DNA of 49,045 nt from UBA7332 sp051648105. GTDB taxonomy: Bacteria; Bacteroidota; Bacteroidia; Bacteroidales; UBA7332. The notes under the pieces were generated by a model, which was not told the origin of the DNA, did no database searches, and saw only the letters and a program-made list of their open reading frames with translations. The stretch covers positions 1 through 49,045 of the forward strand of contig JBOFEN010000047.1 of NCBI GenBank assembly GCA_051648105.1, in the 5' to 3' direction. Below, piece by piece: positions 16,546 through 25,136 of this stretch (position 1 is its first letter; each line of letters opens with the position of its first letter). A program made the translations under genes and the position numbers.

Positions 16546-17058
16546 ATGGGAAAAAAGGCTTTAGAGATAATGGATCTTGATGTAAAAGTGCTTATTCGTA
16601 TGCTTAATGAGGCATTAGCTGAGGAGTGGCTTGCTTACTATCAATATTGGATTGGTGCTGAGGTTATCGAAGGACCAATGAGAGGAGAGATTATGCCAGA
16701 GTTAAGGCTTCATGCAACAGAGGAGTTGGGACATGCTAACTTGCTAGTAGCACGTATTATTCAGCTTGGTGGAACTCCTCTTCTAGATCCAAAGGACTGG
16801 TTTACAAATGCTAGATGCAAATATGAAGCTCCTAGCGATCCTTATGTAGAGGTGGTATTACAACAGAATGTAGAAGGAGAAAGATGTGCTATCCAAAGAT
16901 ATAAGGAGATAGCAGATTTTACAAATGGGAGAGATCATACAACTCATCAAATAGCTACTCAGATTTTAGCTGATGAGCTAGAACATGAAAATGATCTTGA
17001 GGATTTTATTACTGATATCAATAGGATGAAGGAAGAGTTTAAAAAACTTAGATTGTAG
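16546..17058 (+). CDS. DPS-like ferritin-like protein (thioferritin/DPSL type)
   Basis: A 170-residue four-helix protein. The bacterioferritin-like di-iron ligands are present (Glu27, Glu60, His63, Glu112 region, Glu144 and His147), together with two cysteines, Cys91 in NARCKYEAP and Cys114 in EGERCAIQRY, which mark the DPS-like (DPSL) or thioferritin group known from archaea and Bacteroides fragilis. Members form cage-like dodecamers that use peroxide to oxidise and store iron, protecting against oxidative damage. It is a single-gene unit followed by a perfect terminator. Confidence 0.85.
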   Translation: MGKKALEIMDLDVKVLIRMLNEALAEEWLAYYQYWIGAEVIEGPMRGEIMPELRLHATEELGHANLLVARIIQLGGTPLLDPKDWFTNARCKYEAPSDPYVEVVLQQNVEGERCAIQRYKEIADFTNGRDHTTHQIATQILADELEHENDLEDFITDINRMKEEFKKLRL

Positions 17059-17082
17059 AAATTACTCTTCATTATAGAGATT

Positions 17083-17125
17083 AATAGTACCAACTTTATA
17101 TAGGGTTGGTACTATTTTTATTTTT
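17083..17125 (+). terminator. Terminator after the DPS-like gene
   Basis: AATAGTACCAAC pairs perfectly with GTTGGTACTATT around a 10-base loop and is followed by TTTATTTTT. Confidence 0.85.
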
Positions 17126-17213
17126 AGGGGAACTATTTTATTTCAGAGAATAGATTGTATATCGTTTGCTATAACTTTGAGTTTTATAAACAATACTATA
17201 GCTATTTACTATT

Positions 17214-17894
17214 ATGAAGATACTTATTATAGAAGATGAGAAAGAGTTGAGAGAAATTCTTGTTAGTTTTTTGGAGAGGGAGAGATATATTGTTGAGGCC
17301 GTTGGGAATATAAAGGATGCTATAACAAAGGTAGGTTGTTACACTTATGACTGCATATTATTAGATATTATGTTGCCTGACGGAAATGGATTATCGTTTT
17401 TGAGTGAGATTAAAAGGGGAGGTAATAAGGAAAATATTATTATTATCTCTGCAAAGGACTCTATTGAAGATAAAGTTGAAGGATTAGACCTTGGTGCTGA
17501 CGATTATCTATCGAAGCCATTTCATTTGGCTGAACTTCATGCCAGAATTAAGAGCCTTATTAGACGGAATCAACAAAAGGGAAGAGAGTGCATAGTATAC
17601 GGTAATGTTTCTGTCGATCCTAGTAGTTTTGAAGTAATGATATCTGGTTCGTCAGTTGAGCTTAATAGAAAGGAATATGATATACTTCATTACCTTCTAA
17701 ATAGACCAGAGATGGTTATTAACAAGGAGATGTTAGCCGAGGCTGTTTGGGGGGATCATATAGATCAAGTAGATAATTTTGATTTTATATATGCTCAGAT
17801 AAAGAATCTAAGAAAGAAGTTAAATGACTCAAATTCAAATCTTCTGATCAAGGCTGTTTATGGTTTTGGATATAAGTTGACGAATAAAGGGTAG
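17214..17894 (+). CDS. OmpR-family response regulator
   Basis: A 226-residue two-domain regulator. The receiver domain (1-120) has acidic residues EDEKE near the start, the phospho-acceptor Asp51 in CILLDIMLPD, and Lys in LSKPF. The C-terminal winged helix (about 125-224) ends in the typical KAVYGFGYKL. It lies 18 bases upstream of a histidine kinase gene and 1.4 kb upstream of a PepSY-like lipoprotein, an arrangement common in Bacteroidota. Confidence 0.92.
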   Translation: MKILIIEDEKELREILVSFLERERYIVEAVGNIKDAITKVGCYTYDCILLDIMLPDGNGLSFLSEIKRGGNKENIIIISAKDSIEDKVEGLDLGADDYLSKPFHLAELHARIKSLIRRNQQKGRECIVYGNVSVDPSSFEVMISGSSVELNRKEYDILHYLLNRPEMVINKEMLAEAVWGDHIDQVDNFDFIYAQIKNLRKKLNDSNSNLLIKAVYGFGYKLTNKG

Positions 17895-17912
17895 TAATAT
17901 AATATTGTTGAG

Positions 17913-19193
17913 ATGAAGTTATTGACGCATATTACAATTAGAATATCAGTGCTTTTGATGCTGATAATGACACTTTGGGCATATCTTTTTTATTTAGCAA
18001 TGATAAATGAAGTGAATGATGAGGTTGATGATACACTTGATATCTATGCGGAAAGAATTGAGAGTCGATTTCTAGCAGGAGAACCCATACCTCATAAGGA
18101 TAATGGAACGAATAACTCATATTCAATACGGAAAGTTGATAATTGCAACCCTGAGTCGTTTAATAAGTCTAGCAGGTATTTAGATTCTATGGTGTATTTA
18201 GTCGAAAAGGGAGAGACTGAGCCTGCAAGGATATTAAAGAGCTGTTTTGTTGATGATAAAAGGCAAATTTGGGAGATAACAGTTGCTGTTCCGACAATTG
18301 AGAAAGAGGACCTACAAGAGGCTATATTAAATTGGATCTTGCTCTTATACTCCATTTTGATACTAGTTCTAATTGTATCAAATGTTCTATTATTTAAGTA
18401 TAACCTGAAACCCCTTTATGTTTTATTGAAATGGTTGGATAAATATAGAGTAGGGGGGACTAATGAAGAACTCATTAATGAGACAGATATATATGAATTT
18501 AGAAAACTAAATGAGGCAGTAATAAGAAATGCTACTAGATCAGAGGAGCTTTTTAAAAGTCAAAAGAGTTTTATAGGGAATGCTTCTCATGAGATTCAAA
18601 CTCCAATAGCAATATGTACAAATAGGTTAGAGATGCTGCTTCAGGAGGAATCGCTTGATGAAAATAGTGCGGAGGAGATAGCAAAGGTAATAAACTCTCT
18701 TCAAGGTATTTCTAGAATGAATAGATCTTTGCTGCTTTTGAGTAAAATCGATAATCATCAATATCAAGATCTGGACGATGTTATTATTAATAGTGTTGTA
18801 TCCTCACTAATAGATGATTTTGCAGAAGCTTACTCTTATCAAAACATTAAAGTGAGCATTGATAATAACTCTGAAATCAGATATAGGATGAGTAGTGCTC
18901 TTGCATCAATATTGATAGCTAACTTGATAAAAAATGCATATCTTCATAATAATAGTGGTGGTGTTATTCGCATTCAAATGATTGGTAGAGTTTTAACAAT
19001 ATCAAATAGTGGAGAGTTTGTTAAATTGGATGATACTAGAATTTTTGAACGCTTTTATCATAAATATAAGAAGAGTAGTTCCTCTGGACTAGGTTTAGCA
19101 ATTGTTGAGTCTATATGTAAATATTATGGGATTGATATCAGTTATAACTATGTAAACGGGATGCATTCATTTAGTTTGAATTTTGGTGTTTGA
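17913..19193 (+). CDS. Sensor histidine kinase
   Basis: A 426-residue membrane kinase. Two membrane spans (about 8-31 and 138-161) enclose a periplasmic sensor region of about 105 residues. The phospho-acceptor His226 lies in IGNASHEIQTP. The ATP-binding domain shows the N box (LIANLIKNAYLHN) and a glycine-rich SSSGLGLAIVES. It pairs with the response regulator directly upstream. The signal is unknown; the neighbouring PepSY-like lipoprotein may be a target or periplasmic partner (inference). Confidence 0.9.
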   Translation: MKLLTHITIRISVLLMLIMTLWAYLFYLAMINEVNDEVDDTLDIYAERIESRFLAGEPIPHKDNGTNNSYSIRKVDNCNPESFNKSSRYLDSMVYLVEKGETEPARILKSCFVDDKRQIWEITVAVPTIEKEDLQEAILNWILLLYSILILVLIVSNVLLFKYNLKPLYVLLKWLDKYRVGGTNEELINETDIYEFRKLNEAVIRNATRSEELFKSQKSFIGNASHEIQTPIAICTNRLEMLLQEESLDENSAEEIAKVINSLQGISRMNRSLLLLSKIDNHQYQDLDDVIINSVVSSLIDDFAEAYSYQNIKVSIDNNSEIRYRMSSALASILIANLIKNAYLHNNSGGVIRIQMIGRVLTISNSGEFVKLDDTRIFERFYHKYKKSSSSGLGLAIVESICKYYGIDISYNYVNGMHSFSLNFGV

Positions 19194-19270
19194 TTTCAGA
19201 ATTATTTCAGAATCGACACCGATCTTTGTCGTGTAAATAACAATATCACTAAATAATAAAACTATAGAAT

Positions 19271-19705
19271 ATGAAAAAAATTATCACACTTCTAGCATCT
19301 ATTGCTTTTGTTTTCTCTATTTCAGCTTGTGACAAGGATGATGTAATGATCTCTTTTGGCGAACTGCCTTCAGTTGCAAGAGAATTTGTTGCTAAATATT
19401 TTGGTGAGGATAGAGTTCTTACTGTAGAGTATGATAAAGGTAGAAAGGATTCAGAATATGAGGTTAAGTTGACTCATGGTGCAGAGATCAGTTTCAATAA
19501 AAAAGGTAGCTGGGATGAGATAAGTGTACCAGATGGAATAGATTCAGTCTTGATTCCTGAGAAAGTTCTACAGTTTGTTGGGACAAATCACCCAGGTGCA
19601 AAAGTTGTAAATATGGATAAAGGACGTAGATTTGATGTTGAGTTATCAAATGATATAGACATTGTTTTTGATAATGACTATAACTTTATTCGTTACGAAG
19701 ATTAA
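19271..19705 (+). CDS. PepSY-like (DUF2874) lipoprotein
   Basis: A 144-residue lipoprotein (lipobox SISAC, Cys20). The mature part consists of two similar halves, LPSVAREFVAKYFG...VEYDKG and IPEKVLQFVGTNHPGAKVVNMDKG, each followed by beta strands, as in the BLIP/PepSY-like fold. Such proteins often sit beside two-component systems in Bacteroidota. It lies 77 bases after the kinase gene. Its function is unknown. Confidence 0.78.
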   Translation: MKKIITLLASIAFVFSISACDKDDVMISFGELPSVAREFVAKYFGEDRVLTVEYDKGRKDSEYEVKLTHGAEISFNKKGSWDEISVPDGIDSVLIPEKVLQFVGTNHPGAKVVNMDKGRRFDVELSNDIDIVFDNDYNFIRYED

Positions 19706-19734
19706 TCTATAACTTATTGTTTTCTATCGCTATA

Positions 19735-19784
19735 ATATAGAGCGGCTGGTTAATACATTATTAACCAGCCGCTCTATATTTTTA
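19735..19784. terminator. Bidirectional terminator
   Basis: ATATAGAGCGGCTGGTTAAT pairs with its exact reverse complement around a 5-base loop. It lies between the convergent PepSY-like gene (plus) and the Crp/Fnr gene (minus), and has T-runs on both sides. Confidence 0.85.
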
Positions 19785-20480
19785 GTTGTCTAACTCAATT
19801 GAGTTTAGTATATCATACAGTTTTGTTCTATCATTTATATGTATCTTCCTATCTTCAATAGAAATGATATCCTCCTCAACCATACCTTCAAGCATAGTCT
19901 GTAGAGTTGGCCTTGATAGTCCCAAAATTGAGGCTAGATTAGTTCTTCTACAGTTTAAAATAATCTTTGTTGCATAACTATTTGTTAGAGGAAGTAACCA
20001 AAGAGCAAATCTCTTTCTTGCATTTGTTCCAAAAATGTTAAGTAAAGATTTTGTTGAAATCTGGTTACGTCCAGATAGGTAGTTAAGTATGTTATAGTAG
20101 AAAATTTCGTTAGTTTGTATCATAGAGAAGAAAGATTGCTTCTCTATTTTCATAATACCAACATTACCTACTGCAAAAACATCACATAAATGAGTTTGTA
20201 TATGACCATACATATTTAATGGAGTAATCATGCATGGGGCCTCTCCTATCTCGGTAATTCGTAGAGTCTTCTTATCATTATGAAGCTCAGAGCGTATCTC
20301 TCCATTCATAATAAAAATAACATGAGTGCTAGGTGAGCCACCTGTCACTATTCTCTCACCATCTTTATACTTTTGGAAGTGAAAGCTGAAACGTTCAATA
20401 GTATTGGTAAGATCTACGCGTGATAGTCCTTGAAAGAGTGGCAATTGTAGTATTGTATCGTATGTTCCAGTCATATACAT
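19782..20480 (-). CDS. Crp/Fnr-family transcriptional regulator
   Basis: A 232-residue regulator: N-terminal cyclic-nucleotide-binding-like jelly roll (about 10-125) and C-terminal helix-turn-helix (about 150-225, TNLASILGLSRPTLQTML). No cluster of cysteines near the N-terminus is seen, so it is not an Fnr-type Fe-S sensor. Two starts are possible, Met1 at 20480 or Met3 (MTGTYDTILQLP) at 20474. It is a lone gene on the minus strand, with a 208-base gap to the divergent mtaB. Confidence 0.85.
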   Translation of the reverse strand: MYMTGTYDTILQLPLFQGLSRVDLTNTIERFSFHFQKYKDGERIVTGGSPSTHVIFIMNGEIRSELHNDKKTLRITEIGEAPCMITPLNMYGHIQTHLCDVFAVGNVGIMKIEKQSFFSMIQTNEIFYYNILNYLSGRNQISTKSLLNIFGTNARKRFALWLLPLTNSYATKIILNCRRTNLASILGLSRPTLQTMLEGMVEEDIISIEDRKIHINDRTKLYDILNSIELDN

Positions 20481-20657
20481 AAATATTGCGGTCTGGTTAA
20501 TTAATTAGGTGACAGTTTTGCAAACTTTTAGTTTCCGACAGCAATGTAAAACTTTTAAGTAAAAATATTAATATAAGTAGTTTGTTTTTTTTTGTAATTG
20601 GGTAATATTTAACATTACGAGTAATAAAAGAGAGTTATATGCCATTTTTTTCTTTAG

Positions 20658-20665
20658 TATCTTTG
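20658..20665 (+). promoter_or_regulatory. -7 promoter box (TATCTTTG) of mtaB
   Basis: An exact TAnnTTTG match 23 bases before the mtaB ATG. No clear -33 box was found. Confidence 0.6.
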
Positions 20666-20688
20666 TCCCGAATTTAGATAATAGTAAA

Positions 20689-22011
20689 ATGATTGACAAC
20701 TCAATATTTGATAATAAGAAAGCAGCTTACTACACACTTGGATGTAAGCTGAACTTTGCGGAGACCTCTACTATTGGTAAACAATTGAATGACCAAGGTG
20801 TAAGAAAGGTGAGATCAGGAGAAAAGGCTGATATCTGTATTGTAAATACATGCTCAGTAACAGATTTAGCAGATAAAAAGTGTAGACAAACGATACGACG
20901 TATATCTAAACAGCATCCAGAGGCATTTGTTGTTGTAACTGGTTGTTATGCTCAATTGAAGCCAGAGGAGATTGCACAAATACCTAATGTTGATTTAGTT
21001 TTAGGTTCAGATCAAAAACTGGATATACTTAACTATATAGACTCATTAGAAAAACGAGGTAAGGGGGAGATGCTTACAACAAAGCTTAAGGATATTACAC
21101 GCTTTGTTCCTTCGTGCTCTCAAGGTGACCGTACTAGATACTTCTTAAAGGTACAAGACGGGTGTGACTACTACTGTTCTTATTGTACTATTCCTATGGC
21201 TAGAGGTCGTAGTCGTAATGGATCAATAGAGGATCTTGTAAAGCAGGCAGAACAAGTTGCAGCAGAGGGAGGTAAGGAGATCGTACTTACAGGGGTTAAT
21301 ATTGGTGACTTTGGCCGTTCTACTGGAGATACATTCTTTGATCTTGTTAAAGCTTTAGATAACGTAGAGGGAATTGAACGTTACAGAATTTCATCAATTG
21401 AACCAAACTTATTAACTGATGAGATAATAGAGTATGTTGCTACATCTAAAAGATTTGCTCCACACTTTCATATACCACTTCAGTCAGGGTCTGATGAGGT
21501 GTTAAGGTTGATGAAGCGTAAGTATGATACGGCTCTTTTTGCAAGGAAAATAGCTAAAATACGAGAGATAATACCGCATGCATTCATAGGCGTGGATGTT
21601 ATTGTTGGAACAAGAGGTGAGACACCTGAGCTTTTTGAACAAGCATATAATTTTATCTCAGATTTGGATATTACTCAATTACATGTTTTCTCATACTCTG
21701 AGCGTGCTGGAACTCAAGCATTGAAGATAGATCATGTCGTTACGGCAGAGGAGAAGCAGAGGAGAAGCAAGCTACTTTTAGATCTTTCAGAAGATAAATT
21801 CAAGAGCTTTTATCTATCTCATGTCGGGGAATCACACCGTATACTTTTCGAACATGCAAAGCCTGGAGATTCAATGTTTGGATTTACTGATAACTACATA
21901 AAAGTTGAGGCTCCATATAATGAATCGTGGATTAATAATACTATTGAGCTCTCTTTGTGTGAATTCAATAGAGACAAAAGTGCTCTTTTGGTCAATTGTG
22001 AGAGTAAATAA
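20689..22011 (+). CDS. mtaB: tRNA t6A37 C2-methylthiotransferase MtaB
   Basis: A 440-residue radical-SAM methylthiotransferase. The N-terminal Fe-S cluster cysteines are Cys19, Cys55 and Cys86; the radical-SAM motif is Cys159-x3-Cys163-x2-Cys166 (CDYYCSYC). A C-terminal TRAM-like domain covers about 370-440. The order and spacing match MtaB, which adds a methylthio group to t6A at position 37 of tRNA, rather than MiaB or RimO; assignment between paralogues rests on resemblance only. Confidence 0.88.
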   Translation: MIDNSIFDNKKAAYYTLGCKLNFAETSTIGKQLNDQGVRKVRSGEKADICIVNTCSVTDLADKKCRQTIRRISKQHPEAFVVVTGCYAQLKPEEIAQIPNVDLVLGSDQKLDILNYIDSLEKRGKGEMLTTKLKDITRFVPSCSQGDRTRYFLKVQDGCDYYCSYCTIPMARGRSRNGSIEDLVKQAEQVAAEGGKEIVLTGVNIGDFGRSTGDTFFDLVKALDNVEGIERYRISSIEPNLLTDEIIEYVATSKRFAPHFHIPLQSGSDEVLRLMKRKYDTALFARKIAKIREIIPHAFIGVDVIVGTRGETPELFEQAYNFISDLDITQLHVFSYSERAGTQALKIDHVVTAEEKQRRSKLLLDLSEDKFKSFYLSHVGESHRILFEHAKPGDSMFGFTDNYIKVEAPYNESWINNTIELSLCEFNRDKSALLVNCESK

Positions 22012-22055
22012 GCTAATTTTTCCTCTTTGAGATGCAAAAAATGCCAACTACAAGT

Positions 22056-22063
22056 TATCTTTG
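22056..22063 (+). promoter_or_regulatory. -7 promoter box (TATCTTTG) before the acyltransferase
   Basis: An exact TAnnTTTG match 23 bases before the ATG at 22087. It lies inside the 5' end of the longest frame, which argues that the ATG at 22027 is not the real start. Confidence 0.55.
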
Positions 22064-22086
22064 TGCAAATACGAAGAGCTTATACG

Positions 22087-22968
22087 ATGGCCCCATTTTT
22101 TTATAAGATACTAAACTTACTTATGAAAGGACTTTCAGTGCTCCCACTGAGAGTCCTTTATATTTTATCAGATATTCTTTATATTCTGGTATACTACGTC
22201 GTAAAATATAGGCGTAAGGTTGTTAGAACAAACTTATTGAAATCATTTCCTTCCCTTGTCAAACAGGAGGTAAAACTTATAGAAAAGGTGTTTTATCATA
22301 ATCTCTGTGATAGTTTCTTCGAGACTATTGTTATTGACTCTATCTCGGAGGAAGAGATAAAAAAGAGAATGAGATTTCTAAATAGAGAACTGCCAGAGAA
22401 GTATTTATCTCAAGGGCGCTCAATTATTCTTTGTTTAGGTCATGCTGGTAACTGGGAGTGGATCACTTCACTTGCACTAGAGTTTGATGGTGAAAGTGTG
22501 GTTGCTGGTCAAATATATCGCCCACTAAGAAATCAGTTTTTCAATAACTATTATTTGAGGATAAGACAAAAATGGGGAGCAAAATGCATTGCTAAAAATG
22601 AGACTCTAAGAGAGATAGTTAAACTAAGGTCAGCTAATAAACAGTTTATCATTGGATTCATGGCAGACCAAGCCCCTTCTAAGAATAATCAACACTATTG
22701 GACTACATTCCTAAATCAAGATAGCTCAATCTTAACTGGACCTGAGGCAATAGCCAAGAAGGGAGATTTTGTGGTTCTTTATCTTGATGTTAAGAAGATT
22801 AGTCGAGGTTATTATAGTGCTGAGTTCTCCCTTATTTCAGAGAATCCCAAACAAGAGAGGGAGTTTGAGATAACGGAGAGATATGCTCGCAAAATGGAGG
22901 AAACTATTTTTAATGATCCAGCCTCTTGGCTTTGGTCTCATAAACGCTGGAAGCACTCAAGAGAATGA
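22087..22968 (+). CDS. LpxL/HtrB-type lipid A acyltransferase
   Basis: A 293-residue lysophospholipid acyltransferase-family protein. It starts MAPFFYKILN; an upstream ATG at 22027 would add 20 residues that overlap a promoter box and do not look like the family. A hydrophobic N-terminal segment (PLRVLYILSDILYILVYYVV) anchors it in the inner membrane. The catalytic H-x4-[ED] motif is visible as HAGNWEW. It probably adds a secondary acyl chain to lipid A. Its stop overlaps the start of the following GT2 gene (ATGA). Confidence 0.82.
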   Translation: MAPFFYKILNLLMKGLSVLPLRVLYILSDILYILVYYVVKYRRKVVRTNLLKSFPSLVKQEVKLIEKVFYHNLCDSFFETIVIDSISEEEIKKRMRFLNRELPEKYLSQGRSIILCLGHAGNWEWITSLALEFDGESVVAGQIYRPLRNQFFNNYYLRIRQKWGAKCIAKNETLREIVKLRSANKQFIIGFMADQAPSKNNQHYWTTFLNQDSSILTGPEAIAKKGDFVVLYLDVKKISRGYYSAEFSLISENPKQEREFEITERYARKMEETIFNDPASWLWSHKRWKHSRE

Positions 22969-23993
22969 AAAAAGTAGCAGTAATTATTTTAAACTGGAAT
23001 GGTAGGAAACTCCTCGAGAGCTATATACCCTCATTAATATCTAATACAGATAAAACATTAGCATCGCTATATGTTGCTGATAATGGGTCTGATGATGACT
23101 CGGTAGAGTTCTTAACTACTACCTACCCCGAGATAAATATTATTCAGTTTGAAAAGAATTGGGGATTTGCACAAGGCTATAATCTTGCTGTTGAGGCTGT
23201 CTCGGAGGAGTATGTTCTTTTGTTAAACTCAGATGTTGAGGTGACAAGTAATTGGCTACAGCCATTGGTTGACTTTATGGATAACTCACCTGATGCTGGT
23301 GCTTGTCAACCAAAGATACGATCTCTTCGAAATCCCAAATACTTTGAACATGCTGGAGCGTGTGGTGGGTTTATTGATAGTCTAGGCTATCCATTTTGTA
23401 GAGGGAGACTATTTCATATTATTGAGGAGGATCTTGGGCAGTATGAAGAGCCAATATCAATATTTTGGGCAACAGGAGCAGCACTTCTGACAAGAAGATC
23501 ACTATATCTCGAGTTAGGGGGACTTGATGCAACATTCTTTGCACATATGGAAGAGATAGATTTATGTTGGAGATTAAACTCAAGAGGATATAATATAAAG
23601 GTGATTCCGTCAAGTGTTGTATACCATCTTGGAGCGGCAACCCTAGAGAAGGAGAGTCCTAGAAAAACATATTTGAATTTTAGGAATAATCTTCTGATGC
23701 TATATAAAAACCTCCCGAACGAGGTTTGCTCAAAGGTGTTAGCTTTAAGGTTCTTTTTAGATATCGTAGCAGCAATGAAGATGGCTATATCTCTCCAAAT
23801 ACCTAATGCTATCTCAGTAGTGAGAGCGATGTATGACTTTTATACAACAAAAAATAAATATAGAGATATAAGGTATGAAAACCTCAAATTACGGACCTCT
23901 AAAAGTGAACAAGGCGTTCACTACCGTGGTTCAATACTGTATGACTTTTATCTCCGTGGTATCAGATGCTACAGTCAGATTTTATTCAAGTGA
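22965..23993 (+). CDS. Family 2 glycosyltransferase
   Basis: A 342-residue GT2 enzyme. It begins VAVIILNWNGRKLLESY and shows DNGSDDDS near residue 41, LLLNSDVEV near residue 87 (the acidic nucleotide-sugar/metal site) and a C-terminal domain ending in membrane-associating segments. It resembles rhamnosyltransferase-like GT2 enzymes that build cell-surface glycans; the donor and acceptor are unknown. The start overlaps the acyltransferase stop by 4 bases, suggesting translational coupling and a shared role in the outer membrane. Confidence 0.85.
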   Translation: MKKVAVIILNWNGRKLLESYIPSLISNTDKTLASLYVADNGSDDDSVEFLTTTYPEINIIQFEKNWGFAQGYNLAVEAVSEEYVLLLNSDVEVTSNWLQPLVDFMDNSPDAGACQPKIRSLRNPKYFEHAGACGGFIDSLGYPFCRGRLFHIIEEDLGQYEEPISIFWATGAALLTRRSLYLELGGLDATFFAHMEEIDLCWRLNSRGYNIKVIPSSVVYHLGAATLEKESPRKTYLNFRNNLLMLYKNLPNEVCSKVLALRFFLDIVAAMKMAISLQIPNAISVVRAMYDFYTTKNKYRDIRYENLKLRTSKSEQGVHYRGSILYDFYLRGIRCYSQILFK

Positions 23994-24048
23994 TTTTGCA
24001 AGTAACCTTAGAAGTAGGTCACTAATATTCTTAAATAGTAGATTCGGT

Positions 24049-24597
24049 ATGGTAAGAAGCTTATTTAGCATAATCAAAGAGTTTCTAGTTACACCAATAA
24101 GCGCATGGACTAGAATAAAGGATGAACCTTATGAGAGTTTTCTCTCAAATCTATTCTATCCCCTAGTTGCGTTTTATGCTCTTGCTGCTTTTATTGGGAA
24201 TTGGGTTGATATAGGTCGTTTCTCAATAGAGGAGTCTATGCGACATATGCTTGCACAGGTGACTTCTGTTCTTTTGACTTTTTTCTTTAGTTCCTTACTT
24301 ATTAAGGAGCTGTTTATGAGATTGGAGAATAAAGAGTATCACATTCATTTCATACGAAAGTTTGTTGGCTATTCATTATTGTTGAAGTTGATTATTTCTA
24401 TTCTTCTTGAGTTGAATTTTCCTTCAATAGTTTCAGTATTGAAGCTTTATGCGCCTTTCTGGCTTATGCCTCTTGCTCTAATTCACTATTTTAATATTCC
24501 AAAAGATAGTCAACTCAAGTACTATGTTATTACTGTTGGTGGAGTCTTAGGGCTATCTTTTATATTTGATAAATTTCTAGATATAATAATAAGCTGA
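24049..24597 (+). CDS. Yip1-domain membrane protein
   Basis: About 182 residues with five predicted membrane spans (FYPLVAFYALAAFIG, VLLTFFFSSLLI, YSLLLKLIISILLEL, PFWLMPLALIHYF, VITVGGVLGLSFIF). The N-terminus FSIIKEFLVTPISAWTRIKDE fits the Yip1 family. The longest frame starts at 23875 and would overlap the glycosyltransferase by 119 bases; the ATG at 24049 removes the overlap and fits the family better. The function of bacterial Yip1 proteins is unknown. It precedes smpB by one base. Confidence 0.72.
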   Translation: MVRSLFSIIKEFLVTPISAWTRIKDEPYESFLSNLFYPLVAFYALAAFIGNWVDIGRFSIEESMRHMLAQVTSVLLTFFFSSLLIKELFMRLENKEYHIHFIRKFVGYSLLLKLIISILLELNFPSIVSVLKLYAPFWLMPLALIHYFNIPKDSQLKYYVITVGGVLGLSFIFDKFLDIIIS

Positions 24598-24598
24598 T

Positions 24599-25054
24599 AT
24601 GCATAAGAATAACTCTATAAATATAAAGAACAAAAGAGCCTCGCACGACTACTCTCTTACTGAGCAGTTCGTTGCGGGAATAGTTCTTACAGGAACTGAG
24701 ATAAAATCAATTCGTCTTGGTAAAGCTAGCTTGGTTGATACATATTGCATATTCGAGAACGATGAACTCTGGGTAAAGGGTATGCATATAGCTGAGTATT
24801 TCTATGGCTCATATAATAACCACGTTGCAAGAAGAGATAGAAAACTACTTTTAAATAAGAAAGAGCTGGATAAGCTAAGACGATTGACTAAAGAGACAGG
24901 TTACACAATAGTGCCGACAAAGCTATTTATTAATGAAAAAGGTCTGGCCAAACTTGTAATCTATACTGCAAAAGGTAAGAAAGAGTATGATAAGCGAGAT
25001 TCTCTTCGAGAGAAGGATGATCGTAGAGATATGGATCGCGCTATGAAACGATGA
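24599..25054 (+). CDS. smpB: SsrA-binding protein SmpB
   Basis: A 151-residue protein with the SmpB signature: IKNKRASHDYSLTEQFVAGI at the N-terminus, LTGTEIKSIRLGKASL, and a basic C-terminal tail (KKEYDKRDSLREKDDRRD). SmpB binds tmRNA and delivers it to stalled ribosomes for trans-translation. The tmRNA gene is not in this window. The ATG follows the stop of the Yip1 gene by one base. Confidence 0.95.
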   Translation: MHKNNSINIKNKRASHDYSLTEQFVAGIVLTGTEIKSIRLGKASLVDTYCIFENDELWVKGMHIAEYFYGSYNNHVARRDRKLLLNKKELDKLRRLTKETGYTIVPTKLFINEKGLAKLVIYTAKGKKEYDKRDSLREKDDRRDMDRAMKR

Positions 25055-25096
25055 ACATTTATCTAATCTTGTCGTTTTAATTTTGATCACTTAGAT

Positions 25097-25104
25097 TATA
25101 TTTG
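25097..25104 (+). promoter_or_regulatory. -7 promoter box (TATATTTG) of trkA
   Basis: TAnnTTTG match 32 bases before the trkA ATG. Confidence 0.45.
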
Positions 25105-25136
25105 CTGCCGATTAATAAAAACATAAAGAGAAGACA

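Noticed and set aside
23875..24048. N-terminal extension of the Yip1 protein
   Set aside because: It would overlap the glycosyltransferase gene by 119 bases, and the Yip1-like sequence begins only at the ATG at 24049.
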